This document shows, piece by piece, positions 28,976 to 38,736 of a DNA stretch of 64,000 nt (within the stretch, counting starts at the first letter, position 1; the number at the start of each line of letters is the position of its first letter). This DNA is from Campylobacter concisus (lineage in GTDB: Bacteria; Campylobacterota; Campylobacteria; Campylobacterales; Campylobacteraceae). Under the pieces are notes generated by a model. It ran no database searches. It had not been told where the DNA came from and was given only the letters and a program-made list of their open reading frames with translations. Location: assembly GCF_002913745.1 (NCBI RefSeq), contig NZ_PPCG01000034.1, forward strand, positions 37,409-101,408, read 5' to 3'. A program made the translations under genes and the position numbers.

Positions 28976-29636
28976 ATAAATTTTTGATCACATCTTTGCC
29001 TAGCTTTCTTCTAAGCTCTTTTACGATAGTCTTTATCGCCTCTTTTGTGGGCTGCTCGTAGTCCCAGATGTAGTCAAAAATTTGCTCATAAGTGATAGTT
29101 TGGTTTTTGTTGTTTAAAAAGTACTCCAAAAGCTTGCTCTCGCTCTTACTTAGATGAGAAATTTCGCCATTTATATAAAGCGCTTTTTTACCAAAATCAT
29201 ACTCAAGCTCGTCATTTAGCCTGATAGTTGGTGTGCGTCCAACTAGCTCAAACGCCACATCTTCAAGCGCTTTAACAAAAGATTTTTTATCGTATGGTTT
29301 TGCAAGGTATCTTGTGATCTTTAGCTCAACCGCGCGCCACAGATACTCTTGCTCGACGTGGCTTGATAAGATCACGATAGGGATTTTTTGATTGATAGCT
29401 CTTACTTTTTTAGCGATCTCAAGACCATCGATATTTGGCACGCTGATATCAAGCACTAGCACGTCATACGCCCCACTCATTGCAAGCTCAAGCGCATCAA
29501 AGCCGTCTGTGACGCCTTTAACCTCTGCGAAAAAGAGCTCCAGCGAGGCACAGATATTTCGCAAAATCGCCTCTTCATCCTCTAAGCAAAGGACCTTTTT
29601 GTTTGATAAAACATCTAAAATATCATACTCTTGCAT
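28947..29636 (-). CDS. mccR: OmpR-family response regulator MccR
   Basis: A 229-residue DNA-binding regulator. The receiver domain has the acidic pair in CLEDEEA, the phospho-acceptor aspartate in DVLVLDISVP near residue 57 and the lysine in LAKPYDKK. The winged-helix domain with NKNQTITYEQIFDYIWDYEQPTKEAIKTIVKELRRKLG is shortened in pieces here but matches the OmpR/PhoB fold. It overlaps mccS. In W. succinogenes the mccRS pair lies next to mccA, which supports sulfite-responsive control of the operon here. Confidence 0.92.
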   Translation of the reverse strand: MQEYDILDVLSNKKVLCLEDEEAILRNICASLELFFAEVKGVTDGFDALELAMSGAYDVLVLDISVPNIDGLEIAKKVRAINQKIPIVILSSHVEQEYLWRAVELKITRYLAKPYDKKSFVKALEDVAFELVGRTPTIRLNDELEYDFGKKALYINGEISHLSKSESKLLEYFLNNKNQTITYEQIFDYIWDYEQPTKEAIKTIVKELRRKLGKDVIKNLYGVGYLCEI

Positions 29637-29797
29637 ACGTCATCTCATCTCTTAAGCCAAAATGCCGACTTAAATAACACAAAATAAAAACTATTTCATA
29701 AATTTACATCATGATCGTAAGCTTAAAGTAAAAAATAGACTCACTACTTAAGTGATAAATTTAAAGTTAAATTTAGCCAAAGATTTGGCTAAATTTA

Positions 29798-31510
29798 TCA
29801 GGTTCTAAATTTTGAAAGGCTAGTGTTTAGATTATCAGTCATCTTTGAAAGATGAGCGGCTGCTAGTGAGATTTCATCCATGCTTTTTGAGTTTTGTTTT
29901 GAAATTTCATCGATATTTACGATGCCTTTTATCAGCTCTTCGACCTTATTTCCAGTCTCTAGATAATCCTTCGTAGAGGTCTCATTTAAGCTAACGCTCT
30001 CGTTCATTAGCTGATTCATATTTTCTATTTTTTCATTTATCTGGGCTGATTTTTTGCAAAGCTCTCCAGCTTTTTTAGCGTTATCGCCGATGGTTTGGCT
30101 TGAGTTTGAGATCGCTTCAACGATTAAATTTATAGTCGCATTTATCTCGCTTAGGCTATTTTGCGTGCGTTCAGCTAGCTGTCTAACCTCATCAGCCACG
30201 ACTGCAAAGCCTCGTCCGTGCTCACCTGCACGAGCAGCTTCTATGGCAGCATTTAGAGCAAGTAAATTTGTCTGATCAGCGATATCATCGATGATGTTTA
30301 AGACATCTTTTACATTTTTAGCCTGATCAGCTAGGCTTTTCATCGAGCTAGCGAGTGAAATTTCGCTATTTGCAGCCTCATCTACATTTTTACTAAGTCC
30401 TAAAACATCGTTTGAAACCTCATTTATATATAGACAGGTTCTTTCAAGATTTTCTTTGCTCTTCTTAGCCTCTTCAAATGAGCTTTTTATCTCTTCTGAC
30501 ATGGTTTTTGCCATATTTGTCGTATCTGTGACGATTAGTGACGATTTGTTGGTTAAATTTGTGGTTTGAGCTGAGGTTGAAGAGAGCTGCTCAGCGATAG
30601 AAGAGTTCTCATGTGCTAGGCCTTTAACGCTTTCTATAACAGATCTTAGCTCGCTTGTTAGGTCATTTATCGAGCTTTTAATGTTTGAAATTTCATCTTT
30701 GCCACTAACTTCAAGCTTTTTAGTAAGATCGCCTCTGCCACTTTTTATCTCATCTGACATCTCGGTTAAATTTGCAACGATATTTTTTATAGGTTTGATG
30801 ATCGCCCTACTTAAGATAAATAGCACGACAGCTATCAAAACAACTGTGATCACGGCACAGGTGATGATAAAAGTTCTTGTATTTTGGCTATTTTGCTCGT
30901 TTAGCACGACCTTTGTCTTTTCTATCTCATCAGCCAAGTCATCGACATATACGCCACTTCCTAGCATCCACTTATATGGCTCAAAATTTGCAGCGTAGCC
31001 AAGCTTCTCCACTGGCTCCTCGCCCTCTTTTTTCGCCCAGCCAAATGTGACAAAGCCGCCGCCTTGTTTAGCCTTTTCGATGAGCTCTTTTATGAGAAGT
31101 AGCCCTTTTGGATCTTTTAAGCCGATTAAATTTTTACCCACAAGCGATGGCTTTTCAGGGTGCATCAAAACAACACCATTGTAATCATAGATGAAGATAT
31201 AGCCAGTCTTGTCGCTAAAGAATTTTAGCTTTGAGACGACTCTAAAAATTTCTTTTTTTATCTCATCGTCGCTTAGCCCTTTTTCTTTGCCACCATTATA
31301 AATTTCACGCATCATTTGATTGATCGTCTCGACGTCATCTCTTAAATTTTCTTTTCTGGCATTTACCAGCTCGTCGTAGGACTTATGGGTGAAAAACTGA
31401 GTTAGATCGCTTGAAAATTTGCTATTTAAAAAGATGAGCAAACAACTAACAAGCAAAACTGAGAAAACAAAAGTGAGAATTATCTTTGTAGATATTTTCA
31501 TAGCACACAT
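29798..31510 (-). CDS. Methyl-accepting chemotaxis protein, single-Cache sensor
   Basis: A 570-residue chemoreceptor. A first membrane helix (residues 10-30), a periplasmic sCache_2-type domain ([25 protein letters not shown] and [11 protein letters not shown]), a second helix at about 213-235, a HAMP region and the signalling hairpin follow. The hairpin tip contains the invariant [21 protein letters not shown] run, cut here to its first part. No C-terminal CheR-binding pentapeptide is visible. sCache_2 receptors often sense small organic acids, but the ligand cannot be read. It lies just upstream of the mcc regulator in the same direction, with 160 bases between. Confidence 0.92.
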   Translation of the reverse strand: MCAMKISTKIILTFVFSVLLVSCLLIFLNSKFSSDLTQFFTHKSYDELVNARKENLRDDVETINQMMREIYNGGKEKGLSDDEIKKEIFRVVSKLKFFSDKTGYIFIYDYNGVVLMHPEKPSLVGKNLIGLKDPKGLLLIKELIEKAKQGGGFVTFGWAKKEGEEPVEKLGYAANFEPYKWMLGSGVYVDDLADEIEKTKVVLNEQNSQNTRTFIITCAVITVVLIAVVLFILSRAIIKPIKNIVANLTEMSDEIKSGRGDLTKKLEVSGKDEISNIKSSINDLTSELRSVIESVKGLAHENSSIAEQLSSTSAQTTNLTNKSSLIVTDTTNMAKTMSEEIKSSFEEAKKSKENLERTCLYINEVSNDVLGLSKNVDEAANSEISLASSMKSLADQAKNVKDVLNIIDDIADQTNLLALNAAIEAARAGEHGRGFAVVADEVRQLAERTQNSLSEINATINLIVEAISNSSQTIGDNAKKAGELCKKSAQINEKIENMNQLMNESVSLNETSTKDYLETGNKVEELIKGIVNIDEISKQNSKSMDEISLAAAHLSKMTDNLNTSLSKFRT

Positions 31511-31696
31511 CCTTGCATTTTGGGATCTCCTAAAAATTTACGTGCCATTTTATACATTCAAATCTTAATTATAAATTAACTTTTGAAATTTAAGAAAAAA
31601 GAAGAAATTTGCTGAGAGAATTTACTCAAAGCCCAAAATAACGAATAAGTTACAAATATTATTATCTTAAGCTTTGAGCGTAAAATTTTATAAAAT

Positions 31697-32305
31697 TTAG
31701 TTGCCTCTGCTTCCAGGCTTAATCGCCTTGCTACCACTCTTGCAAAGCGGACAGTGCTCTGGCTCGTAAATTTCAAATTCAAAATTCCCCAATGCAAAAA
31801 ATGGCTTATCGCTTGGCAGTTTTGCATTTGCCTTAGCTTCATTGCCTAAATTTGCAACCTTGCAAAAGCCGCGATTTGCAAGTGCCGCAAAGCCAACCAC
31901 CTCGCCACCAAGGCTCTCTATCACATGAGCTGCTTCAAGTGCAGAGCCACCAGTTGTGATGATATCTTCACAAACTATAAATTTCTCGCCTTTTTTCACT
32001 TCAAAGCCGCGCCTTAAGCTCATCACTCTATCAACGCGCTCAGTAAATATAAAACGCTTTTTCGCCGCGCGAGCTAGCTCATATCCAGCTAAAATTCCAC
32101 CAAGTGCTGGCGAGCAAACACTATCAAATTTAATGCCAAATTTCTCTATCACACTGGCTAACTCATCTGCTAGCTTTGCTGCAAGAGCAGGGTCTTCAAG
32201 CACCTTTGCACTTTGCAGATAAAACTGTGAGTGGTTGCCACTACTTAGCAAAAAGTGCCCCTCCAAATACGCCCCAGCGTCCTTATAAATTTTCTCTAAA
32301 TCCAT
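31697..32305 (-). CDS. pyrE: Orotate phosphoribosyltransferase
   Basis: Joins orotate with PRPP to give OMP in pyrimidine synthesis. The PRPP-binding motif reads [17 protein letters not shown], and the flexible-loop segment with [14 protein letters not shown] is present. The 202-residue length matches epsilonproteobacterial PyrE. The C-terminus carries [15 protein letters not shown], a CXXC that occurs in this subgroup. It is a single gene, ATG at 32305. The 31511-31696 gap holds no gene that I can support. Confidence 0.95.
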   Translation of the reverse strand: MDLEKIYKDAGAYLEGHFLLSSGNHSQFYLQSAKVLEDPALAAKLADELASVIEKFGIKFDSVCSPALGGILAGYELARAAKKRFIFTERVDRVMSLRRGFEVKKGEKFIVCEDIITTGGSALEAAHVIESLGGEVVGFAALANRGFCKVANLGNEAKANAKLPSDKPFFALGNFEFEIYEPEHCPLCKSGSKAIKPGSRGN

Positions 32306-32391
32306 CGCTTTTTCCTTTTAAAATTTGCCAAAAATCTTAACACATACCCACTTAAGCCACTCTTTTTAAAATTTAATAAGCCCCGCCCTTG

Positions 32392-32397
32392 TATAAT
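32392..32397 (+). promoter_or_regulatory. Extended -10 box for the antiporter gene
   Basis: A perfect TATAAT, preceded by TTG and a T-rich stretch as in Campylobacter sigma-70 promoters, lies 27 bases before the ATG at 32425. Its position shows that an upstream in-frame start at 32389 cannot be used. Confidence 0.65.
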
Positions 32398-32424
32398 TCT
32401 TGCACTCATACAAAAAGGACACTC

Positions 32425-33792
32425 ATGCTTCTCTTTAACCCTGTTGTTTTTAGCATTTTGGTGATGACGGTGCTATGTTTGCTACGTTTTAACATCCTGC
32501 TTTCTATCCTCGTTTCTGCGCTTGTTGCTGGGGTTATGTATAAGCATGGTTTTAGTGGATTTGAAAGTGGTTTGGCAAGCGGTTTTGAGAGCTTTTTTAC
32601 GGCTCTAAAAGAGACCACGCAAAGCCTCATAAGCGGCATGCAAGGCAACCTTGAAACCTCGCTTAGCTACATCTTGCTGGGTGCTCTTGCAGCTGCCATA
32701 GCAAATACAAATTTAACAGCCATTTTGATAAATGCAATGAGTAAATTTCTTAGCTCAAACAAAGTGATTTTTATACTAACTATTGCATTTATCGCTTGCT
32801 TGTCTCAAAATTTGATCCCAGTTCATATAGCCTTCATACCTATCTTGATCCCGCCACTTCTTGCTCTTATGAATAAAATGGGCATAGATAGACGCGCGGT
32901 GGCTTGCGCTCTTACATTTGGACTGCAAGCGCCTTATGTGAGCATTAGCGTTGGCTTTGGTCTGCTTTTTCACAATATCCTTAAAAAAGAGCTAGCCAAC
33001 AACGGCATAAATACAACCATCTCAGACATCTCATCAGTCATGTGGATAGGCGGTGCATCGATGTTTGTTGGGCTCATCTTAGCCATACTTTTTTATAGTA
33101 AAAAAAGAATTTATAAAACTTCTAAATTTGAAAAAGCCGAGCTTGATGAGATCGAGCGTGCAAAAAGCCTTGAGATGACTAAAAAAGAGTGGGCGGTCTT
33201 AGCTGGTGCGGTTGTTGCTTTTGTCGTGCAAATTTATACTTCGCTCTTGCCACTTGGCGCACTACTTGGACTTTTGGTTATGGTTGTTTTTGGCGGCATC
33301 GAATACAAAAAAGTAGATAAGATCATGGATAATGGCCTTGCTATGATGGGCTTTATCGCATTTATCATGCTTGTTGCTGCGGGATATGGCACCATTTTAA
33401 GAGAGAGTGGCGGTATAGATGAGCTTGTAAAATACGCTAGCTTGGTATCTGGCGGCAAGATAGGCGGAGCATTTTTGATGCTACTTATCGGACTTCTTGT
33501 CACAATGGGCATAGGCACTAGCTTTGGTACTATCCCTATCTTAGCCTCTATCTACGTGCCACTTTGCCTTAGTCTTGGCTTTGGCGTGCCAGCTATCATC
33601 TTGCTAGTTGGTATAGCAGCAGCTCTAGGCGACGCTGGAAGCCCAGCAAGCGACAGTACACTTGGACCAACGAGCGGTCTAAATGCTGATGGTGAGCACA
33701 ACCACATATATGATACTTGCGTGCCTACATTTATATTTTTTAATATCCCGCTAATCATCGGTGGCATCGTAGGAGCCATGATACTTGGATAA
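32425..33792 (+). CDS. Na+/H+ antiporter family protein (NhaC-like)
   Basis: A 455-residue inner-membrane transporter with about eleven to twelve helices. Conserved segments include LGALAAAIANTNL, SQNLIPVHIAFIPILIPP, TMGIGTSFGTIPI and the late GDAGSPASDSTLGPTSGLNADG. These are typical of the putative Na+/H+ antiporter family related to NhaC and of amino-acid/H+ exchangers. Start ATG 32425 has AAAGGAC upstream and a TATAAT at 32392. The cation or solute moved is not proven. The TA pair follows in the same direction, 38 bases after its stop. Confidence 0.85.
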   Translation: MLLFNPVVFSILVMTVLCLLRFNILLSILVSALVAGVMYKHGFSGFESGLASGFESFFTALKETTQSLISGMQGNLETSLSYILLGALAAAIANTNLTAILINAMSKFLSSNKVIFILTIAFIACLSQNLIPVHIAFIPILIPPLLALMNKMGIDRRAVACALTFGLQAPYVSISVGFGLLFHNILKKELANNGINTTISDISSVMWIGGASMFVGLILAILFYSKKRIYKTSKFEKAELDEIERAKSLEMTKKEWAVLAGAVVAFVVQIYTSLLPLGALLGLLVMVVFGGIEYKKVDKIMDNGLAMMGFIAFIMLVAAGYGTILRESGGIDELVKYASLVSGGKIGGAFLMLLIGLLVTMGIGTSFGTIPILASIYVPLCLSLGFGVPAIILLVGIAAALGDAGSPASDSTLGPTSGLNADGEHNHIYDTCVPTFIFFNIPLIIGGIVGAMILG

Positions 33793-33830
33793 ATGTGTTA
33801 AAATCATTAAAAAATTTAAAGGAAAATGCG

Positions 33831-34121
33831 ATGCAAACAAATATTGACTATGCAAAATATGAGACTATGACACGTAAAGCATTGTTTAATTCTCTTGAAA
33901 AAGAAGAAAAAAAACTAAATTCATTGCAAGATACTTTAAAAAAACAATCAGAACTAATCCTTTATCTTAAAAAAAAGATAAAAAGCAAACTTGATGAGCC
34001 AAAAGATTATGAACTTTTAAAGTCTCCAAGCATAAAAAAACTTGATATAGAATTTAAAAAACTCTCAAAAGCAGAGCAGGAAACACTAATAGCTGAAGTT
34101 AAAACAGAAATGGGCGTTTAG
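33831..34121 (+). CDS. Antitoxin of a RelE-type toxin-antitoxin pair
   Basis: A 96-residue protein, Lys/Glu/Leu-rich and probably helical, which should bind and neutralise the toxin encoded next. The start at ATG 33831 is preferred because AAAGGAAA precedes it; a frame open from 33795 has no ribosome site. Its TAG overlaps the GTG of the toxin gene by one base (TAGTG). The DNA-binding fold is not obvious. Type II antitoxin status is inferred from the linked toxin. Confidence 0.75.
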   Translation: MQTNIDYAKYETMTRKALFNSLEKEEKKLNSLQDTLKKQSELILYLKKKIKSKLDEPKDYELLKSPSIKKLDIEFKKLSKAEQETLIAEVKTEMGV

Positions 34122-34393
34122 TGTATAAAATAGTCATTAAGCGCTCTGCTGACAAGCAACTAGATAAAATTTCAAAAGGCGATCTAAGAGCAGCTCTAAA
34201 AATACGCACCTTTCTAAAAGAGCTTGAAAAAATAGAAAATCCTTTTGCAACAAATAACGCAGAAAAGATGCAAGGCTATGATGATCGCTGGCGTTGGAGA
34301 GTTGGCATACATTACCGCATAATAGGGCTTAAGCAAGATGAAATTTTAACTATTGAGATAATAGAAATCTCATCACGAGAAAAAGCATACTAA
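34121..34393 (+). CDS. RelE/ParE-family toxin
   Basis: A 90-residue basic protein with the RelE fold pattern: YKIVIKRSADKQLDKI at the start, a helical middle, then RWRWRVGIHYRIIGLK and a C-terminal EIIEISSREKAY. RelE toxins cut mRNA on the ribosome; ParE toxins hit gyrase. Which applies here is not clear. Start is GTG at 34121, overlapping the antitoxin stop, so the toxin is translated only after the antitoxin. The pair lies between the antiporter gene and the flgE promoter. Confidence 0.85.
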   Translation: MYKIVIKRSADKQLDKISKGDLRAALKIRTFLKELEKIENPFATNNAEKMQGYDDRWRWRVGIHYRIIGLKQDEILTIEIIEISSREKAY

Positions 34394-34448
34394 AAAATAC
34401 GATCACACAAAAATTTTCAAATTTTTCTCTTTTTGCCGATATAAATTT

Positions 34449-34464
34449 TGGAACATCTTTTGCT
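34449..34464 (+). promoter_or_regulatory. Sigma-54 promoter of flgE
   Basis: TGGAAC, five bases, then TTGCT. The GG (34450-34451) and GC (34462-34463) dinucleotides have the exact ten-base spacing required for RpoN binding. It lies 48 bases before the flgE ATG. In Campylobacter, hook genes are in the RpoN/FlgSR class (established), which agrees. Confidence 0.9.
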
Positions 34465-34511
34465 TTAGAAAGATCATAAAAAATTTTAAAACGAGAAAAA
34501 AGGATAAGCTC

Positions 34512-37433
34512 ATGATGAGATCACTTTGGTCTGGTGTTTCAGGCCTACAAGCCCACCAGATAGCCATGGACGTAGAAGGCAACAATATCGCAAACGTCAA
34601 TACCTATGGTTTTAAATACAACCGCGCAAATTTTGCTGATATACTAAGCCAAACTCCAAGAGTAGCTACTGCTCCACAAGGCCAGCTAGGCGGTCAAAAC
34701 GCTATGCAAATAGGTCTAGGAACGACTATAAACTCAACTACAAGAATTTTCTCACAAGGCACACTAACAGCTACTGACAAGCAAACCGACCTTGCACTTC
34801 AAGGAAATGGTTTCTTTGTCGTATCTCCAGATGGTGGAACTACAAGATACTATACAAGAAATGGTGACTTTGTCCGTGATAAAGCGGGAAATTTTGTAAA
34901 CAATAGCGGATATATCGTTCAAGGCTGGACAAGAGATGAAGAGACTGGCACTATCGACTCAACAGGTCCGATAAAAAATATCGTGATCAAAGAAGGTCTT
35001 ACAACTCCGGCAAGAGCTACAACAGAAGTAAAGATAAAAGGCAACCTCGACTCAGGTAACAGCATCGGTCAAAGAAGCACTCCTATCTACGCTCTTGACT
35101 CAGTAGCAGGCGGACGTGACTTTAATAACGATGGAATTTTAAATGCTAACGAAGTTCATAATGAAAACGACGTAAATAACGATGAATTTTATACAAACTC
35201 AAAAAAAGAACAAATGCTGACAGAGCGTGGCGTCGATCTTGGCGTGACATTTGACGAGCTTGGAAACGGCCTTGCTCTAAGAGAAGGTCAAGGTATATGG
35301 ATAAGTTACGCAAATGCTAAAACTCAAAAATACACAATAGGAAGTGATACTCCACAAAATATAGGTCAATTTGTAGGGCAGAAAAAATTAAATATAACAC
35401 TAAACGGCGTAAAGATCGAAAATAAAAATATAACTAATATTAGTGACGTTGCAGCTGCTATCAACGCTCAGTATAACAAAACTGGCGTTAGAGCTGAAAT
35501 TTCAGAAGGCAACAAACTAACACTTATAAATAGAAACAACTCTGGTACCACTGAAGATACCAAAAATATTCACTTAACAGTTTATGGGGATGACTCAACT
35601 GGTCTTGGAAGTATAGATGTTATAACAGCATACCAATATACTTATACAAGCTCACAAACAACAACCGTTCATCCAAATAACGACAAGATCGCAAGACAAG
35701 TAACCACCACAGAAGATCTTCGTAGAGCTATGCAAGAAGATGCTAGATATCACATTGATTACAATGGTGACGGAACTATCTTGAATGTAACATCAATGGA
35801 TGAGTTAATAGAACAAATAAAACAAACAAACGATGCAAATAATGAAGCTATAACTAAAGCAAATGCTGCTGCAGCAAAGGCAACAGCAGACTCAACAGCT
35901 GCTAATACAGAAGCAGCCAATGCACTAACGGCTTTAAATGCTGCAATTGCAGCGGCAGGTGCTGGTGGTGCTGGTGGCGGTGCAATACCTGGTGTACCTA
36001 CAGGACTACTAGGATTGATTAACACTGCAAACACTGCAGCAAATACAGCCAATAATGCAATTAATGCAGCTAATGCAGCAATTGCTGTTGCTGCAGGAAC
36101 ACCCACAACACCTGGAAATCCAGCAGCATTAACCACTGCAAATAGTAATGCAACAGCAGCTGTTACTGCAGCCAATAATGCAAATCAAGCCGTTATCGCA
36201 GCTATTATTGCAGCTGCAAACGCTGCTATAACTGCACCTGGAGCTGGTGTTAATACCGACATAGAAGATTTACGTAAAAAATATAAAGAAGCGGCTAATA
36301 AAGCAGCTGAACTAGCTGAAGCAGCTGATAATGCAGTAAATGCAGCCAATGTAACTGCCATAAATGCTGCTTCTATGGCAAGGATTAATGCTGACAAGCT
36401 AAATAAAGCAAGAGCTGCAGGCACAGCGACAGCTCAACAAGAAAAGATAAAAAGTTTATCAGACTTAAATGATGGCGTAAAATTTACGGTTAATAAACTA
36501 GGTCAATTTCAGCTAGAAAACCCAACAAATGATAAATTCGATCAAGGTTTATATATATCAACTACCGCTCTTACAAAATCAGCAGAGAACACAACTACTC
36601 CAGCAGTCAATGAAAATGTTCGCTTTACAAACATCATGAAAGCACTTGATGGCGCACTAAGCCCAGGTCAAGCACTAAGAGCGAGCGGTAAGATGATGAT
36701 GTCAAGCCACGGCTCAACAGCTGAAATTTTTGACTCACTTGGCTCAAAACACACAGTTAGTATAAAATGGGCAAAGACAGGCACTACAAAAGATGGTGGT
36801 ACAGAGTGGAATATGATCATCCAAGTGCCAGAACCTGCTAAGATAAACTACACAGGTGAGGGTCCAGACAACGTCGTGACTGGTTCAGTTAGATTTAACT
36901 CAAACGGCTCACTTGCTAGTTTTCACCCAGCTACGATAACATTTTCAGCTAACAACGGCTCACAAAGTGGTCAAAATGTTAGTTTAAATTTTGGCTTGGG
37001 AACAGACTTTAATGGACTAACAAGCTTTGATAAAGACTCATCAACTGAGTCTATCTCACAAGATGGCTACACAGGTGGTACATTAAACGGCGTGAAAGTA
37101 GATGAAACAGGAACTATCATAGGCTCATTTACAAACGGACAAAGCTTTGGTCTAGCTCAAGTTGCACTTGCTAGCTTTACAAACAACGAGGGTCTTCAAA
37201 GTGAGGGCGGAAACGTCTTTTCACAAACTGCAAACTCAGGCGAAGCAGTCATCGGCGCAGCAGGCACAGGTGATAAAGGAACGATCGCAGCTTCAAAACT
37301 AGAAGCTAGTAACGTCGATCTAAGCCGTGCGCTAACAGATCTTATCGTCATCCAAAGAGGCTTTCAAGCAAACTCAAAAACGATCACAACAAGTGATGAG
37401 ATGCTAAACACACTTCTTCAACTAAAACAATAA
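34512..37433 (+). CDS. flgE: Flagellar hook protein FlgE with an Ala-rich insertion
   Basis: Structural subunit of the flagellar hook, exported by the flagellar type III system. The N-terminus MMRSLWSGVSGLQAHQIAMDVEG and the C-terminal SNVDLSRALTDLIVIQRGFQANSKTI, which form the packed hook core, are typical (both are shown in part). The 973-residue length is well above the roughly 840-865 of other campylobacters that I recall. The excess is explained by residues 438-645, which are very rich in Ala, Asn and Thr with a Gly-rich linker. This part should be surface-exposed. RpoN promoter at 34449; terminator after the gene at 37438. It is transcribed alone. Confidence 0.96.
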   Translation: MMRSLWSGVSGLQAHQIAMDVEGNNIANVNTYGFKYNRANFADILSQTPRVATAPQGQLGGQNAMQIGLGTTINSTTRIFSQGTLTATDKQTDLALQGNGFFVVSPDGGTTRYYTRNGDFVRDKAGNFVNNSGYIVQGWTRDEETGTIDSTGPIKNIVIKEGLTTPARATTEVKIKGNLDSGNSIGQRSTPIYALDSVAGGRDFNNDGILNANEVHNENDVNNDEFYTNSKKEQMLTERGVDLGVTFDELGNGLALREGQGIWISYANAKTQKYTIGSDTPQNIGQFVGQKKLNITLNGVKIENKNITNISDVAAAINAQYNKTGVRAEISEGNKLTLINRNNSGTTEDTKNIHLTVYGDDSTGLGSIDVITAYQYTYTSSQTTTVHPNNDKIARQVTTTEDLRRAMQEDARYHIDYNGDGTILNVTSMDELIEQIKQTNDANNEAITKANAAAAKATADSTAANTEAANALTALNAAIAAAGAGGAGGGAIPGVPTGLLGLINTANTAANTANNAINAANAAIAVAAGTPTTPGNPAALTTANSNATAAVTAANNANQAVIAAIIAAANAAITAPGAGVNTDIEDLRKKYKEAANKAAELAEAADNAVNAANVTAINAASMARINADKLNKARAAGTATAQQEKIKSLSDLNDGVKFTVNKLGQFQLENPTNDKFDQGLYISTTALTKSAENTTTPAVNENVRFTNIMKALDGALSPGQALRASGKMMMSSHGSTAEIFDSLGSKHTVSIKWAKTGTTKDGGTEWNMIIQVPEPAKINYTGEGPDNVVTGSVRFNSNGSLASFHPATITFSANNGSQSGQNVSLNFGLGTDFNGLTSFDKDSSTESISQDGYTGGTLNGVKVDETGTIIGSFTNGQSFGLAQVALASFTNNEGLQSEGGNVFSQTANSGEAVIGAAGTGDKGTIAASKLEASNVDLSRALTDLIVIQRGFQANSKTITTSDEMLNTLLQLKQ
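35823..36446 (+). repeat. Degenerate Ala/Asn-rich coding repeat within flgE
   Basis: About 208 codons built from irregular variants of A-A-N-A and T-A-A-N units, with GCA, GCT and AAT codons dominating, interrupted by a Gly-rich stretch (GAGGAGGG) and Pro-containing linkers. The composition differs sharply from the flanking hook sequence, and the same stretch leaves two long open frames on the opposite strand. It looks like a variable, repeat-expanded domain inserted into the outer part of the hook subunit. Confidence 0.8.
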
Positions 37434-37437
37434 TCAT

Positions 37438-37462
37438 AAAGGGGGCGCTCGCTCCCTTTTAA
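37438..37462 (+). terminator. Rho-independent terminator of flgE
   Basis: AAAGGGGGC and GCTCCCTTT pair around a short loop and the hairpin ends in TTTT, immediately after the flgE stop codon. It separates flgE from thyX. Confidence 0.8.
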
Positions 37463-37525
37463 ATTTACAAATAAAATCAGCCTTCTTTTTGTAAAATGCT
37501 AAAAAATTTCACAAAAAGAGAAAAT

Positions 37526-38152
37526 ATGCAAGTAACGCTTCTAAATCACACCCCACTAAATATCTGCTCTCACGCGATCCGCACATGCTGGCAAAGCTTT
37601 GAAAAAGGCGACAACGGCGGCGAAAAAGACGTCGAGCTGATAGACAGGGTGGGTAATAAATTTAAACACGCTTCAACACTAGAGCATCTTTACTACAACT
37701 TCTACATCCAAGGCATCTCGCGCGCACTACTTCAAGAGCTAGCCCGCCACCGATTGGCAAGCCTAAGCGTCAAATCAACCCGCTACACGCTAAAAGAGCT
37801 AAAAAAAGAGGAGAAATTTGAAGTAGGGCAGTTTGAGCGTGCAGCTAAATTTATCGTGCTAACAAATGACGAAATGGTCGATAACGCGAGCATAAAAGCG
37901 CTTGAAAATTTACGTGAAATTTTAGCCTCAACTACAAAAAGCCTAGACATAGTCAAATACTGCTTGCCAGAGTGCTATAAAACCGAGCTTACATGGAGTA
38001 TAAATGCTAGAAGCTTGCAAAATTTCATCTCTCTAAGAAGCTCAAAATCCGCCCTTTGGGAGATAAGAAATTTAGCAAATGCTATCTACGACGCCTTGCC
38101 AAATGAGCATAAATTTATCTTTGAGAAGTGCTTGCCAGAGGATGAGGGTTAA
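37526..38152 (+). CDS. thyX: Flavin-dependent thymidylate synthase
   Basis: Makes dTMP from dUMP with FAD and methylene-THF, replacing ThyA. The signature RHRLASLSVKSTRY (ThyX motif RHRX7S) lies near residue 83. The 208-residue length after choosing ATG 37526 fits the family. That start follows AAAAAGAGAAA; a frame beginning at 37496 would add ten unlikely residues. It is a single gene after the flgE terminator. Campylobacters rely on ThyX. Confidence 0.95.
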   Translation: MQVTLLNHTPLNICSHAIRTCWQSFEKGDNGGEKDVELIDRVGNKFKHASTLEHLYYNFYIQGISRALLQELARHRLASLSVKSTRYTLKELKKEEKFEVGQFERAAKFIVLTNDEMVDNASIKALENLREILASTTKSLDIVKYCLPECYKTELTWSINARSLQNFISLRSSKSALWEIRNLANAIYDALPNEHKFIFEKCLPEDEG

Positions 38153-38182
38153 AATTAAAAGTAGTTAAATAAAGAGAAAGAA

Positions 38183-38473
38183 CTAAAATTTTATGCTTGG
38201 TAAATTCTCTTTGTAGATCAAAAGTATAGTTATAGTCTCTTTTTCTTTATCGATATAAAATGGAACAACATAACCATGAAATATCAAGTCTCTAACATCA
38301 TCATCGTTTATATCTAAATTTTTACGAAAACGATACGGCATATATTTTATCTCTTCGATCTTTGTTATCAGATCATTGTAAAAAAGTACCGCCTTCTCAA
38401 CACTATCTTTAGCTATAAATTTAATGATCTTATCAGTAGCTTGCTCAAATTCCTTAGAAAATTTTACTCTCAT
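38183..38473 (-). CDS. ParE/RelE-family toxin of the second TA pair
   Basis: A 96-residue protein with the ParE-like order: MRVKFSKEFEQATDKIIKFIA, then two helices, MPYRFRKNLDINDDDVRDLIFHGYVV and a C-terminal beta strand pair, shown here in part. I use the ATG at 38473 rather than the TTG at 38482; either start lies inside the antitoxin gene, so translation is coupled. ParE-type toxins inhibit DNA gyrase; the target is not proven here. Confidence 0.8.
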   Translation of the reverse strand: MRVKFSKEFEQATDKIIKFIAKDSVEKAVLFYNDLITKIEEIKYMPYRFRKNLDINDDDVRDLIFHGYVVPFYIDKEKETITILLIYKENLPSIKF

Positions 38474-38720
38474 CTGCACCAAGTCCTATGAGCAACTCTC
38501 TTTTATGACGTTTAAATTCATCTTCTTCAACACATTCAAGCTCGCTATTTTTAGCCTTAAAGGCTACATCTTTTAGATATTTTGCATCCTCTTTACAAAG
38601 TCTGTATCCATCATTTTCCATCTTAAACTGAGGATCGATCTTTTTTATAGCTTCGTAGGCATCTTGTAAAATTTGGGCTATCTGAGGCGTTATATCACCT
38701 TTAAAAATTGTAGTTGTCAT
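38454..38720 (-). CDS. Antitoxin of the second TA pair
   Basis: An 88-residue acidic-to-neutral protein (MTTTIFKGDITPQIAQILQ) overlapping the 5' end of the ParE-like toxin gene by about 20 bases. Gene order antitoxin then toxin, and sizes, fit type II systems. I cannot assign its fold from motifs. The pair is convergent with thyX and follows the methyltransferase gene by 16 bases. Confidence 0.72.
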   Translation of the reverse strand: MTTTIFKGDITPQIAQILQDAYEAIKKIDPQFKMENDGYRLCKEDAKYLKDVAFKAKNSELECVEEDEFKRHKRELLIGLGADESKIF

Positions 38721-38736
38721 CTTATATCCTTTAAAT

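Noticed and set aside
31576..31842. 88-codon minus-strand frame at the end of pyrE
   Set aside because: It overlaps pyrE in another frame, and the part beyond pyrE lacks recognisable protein features.
35759..36424. Two long Ala-rich open frames on the minus strand inside flgE
   Set aside because: They mirror the GCA/GCT-rich repeat in the sense frame and have no ribosome site; flgE is clearly the coding strand.
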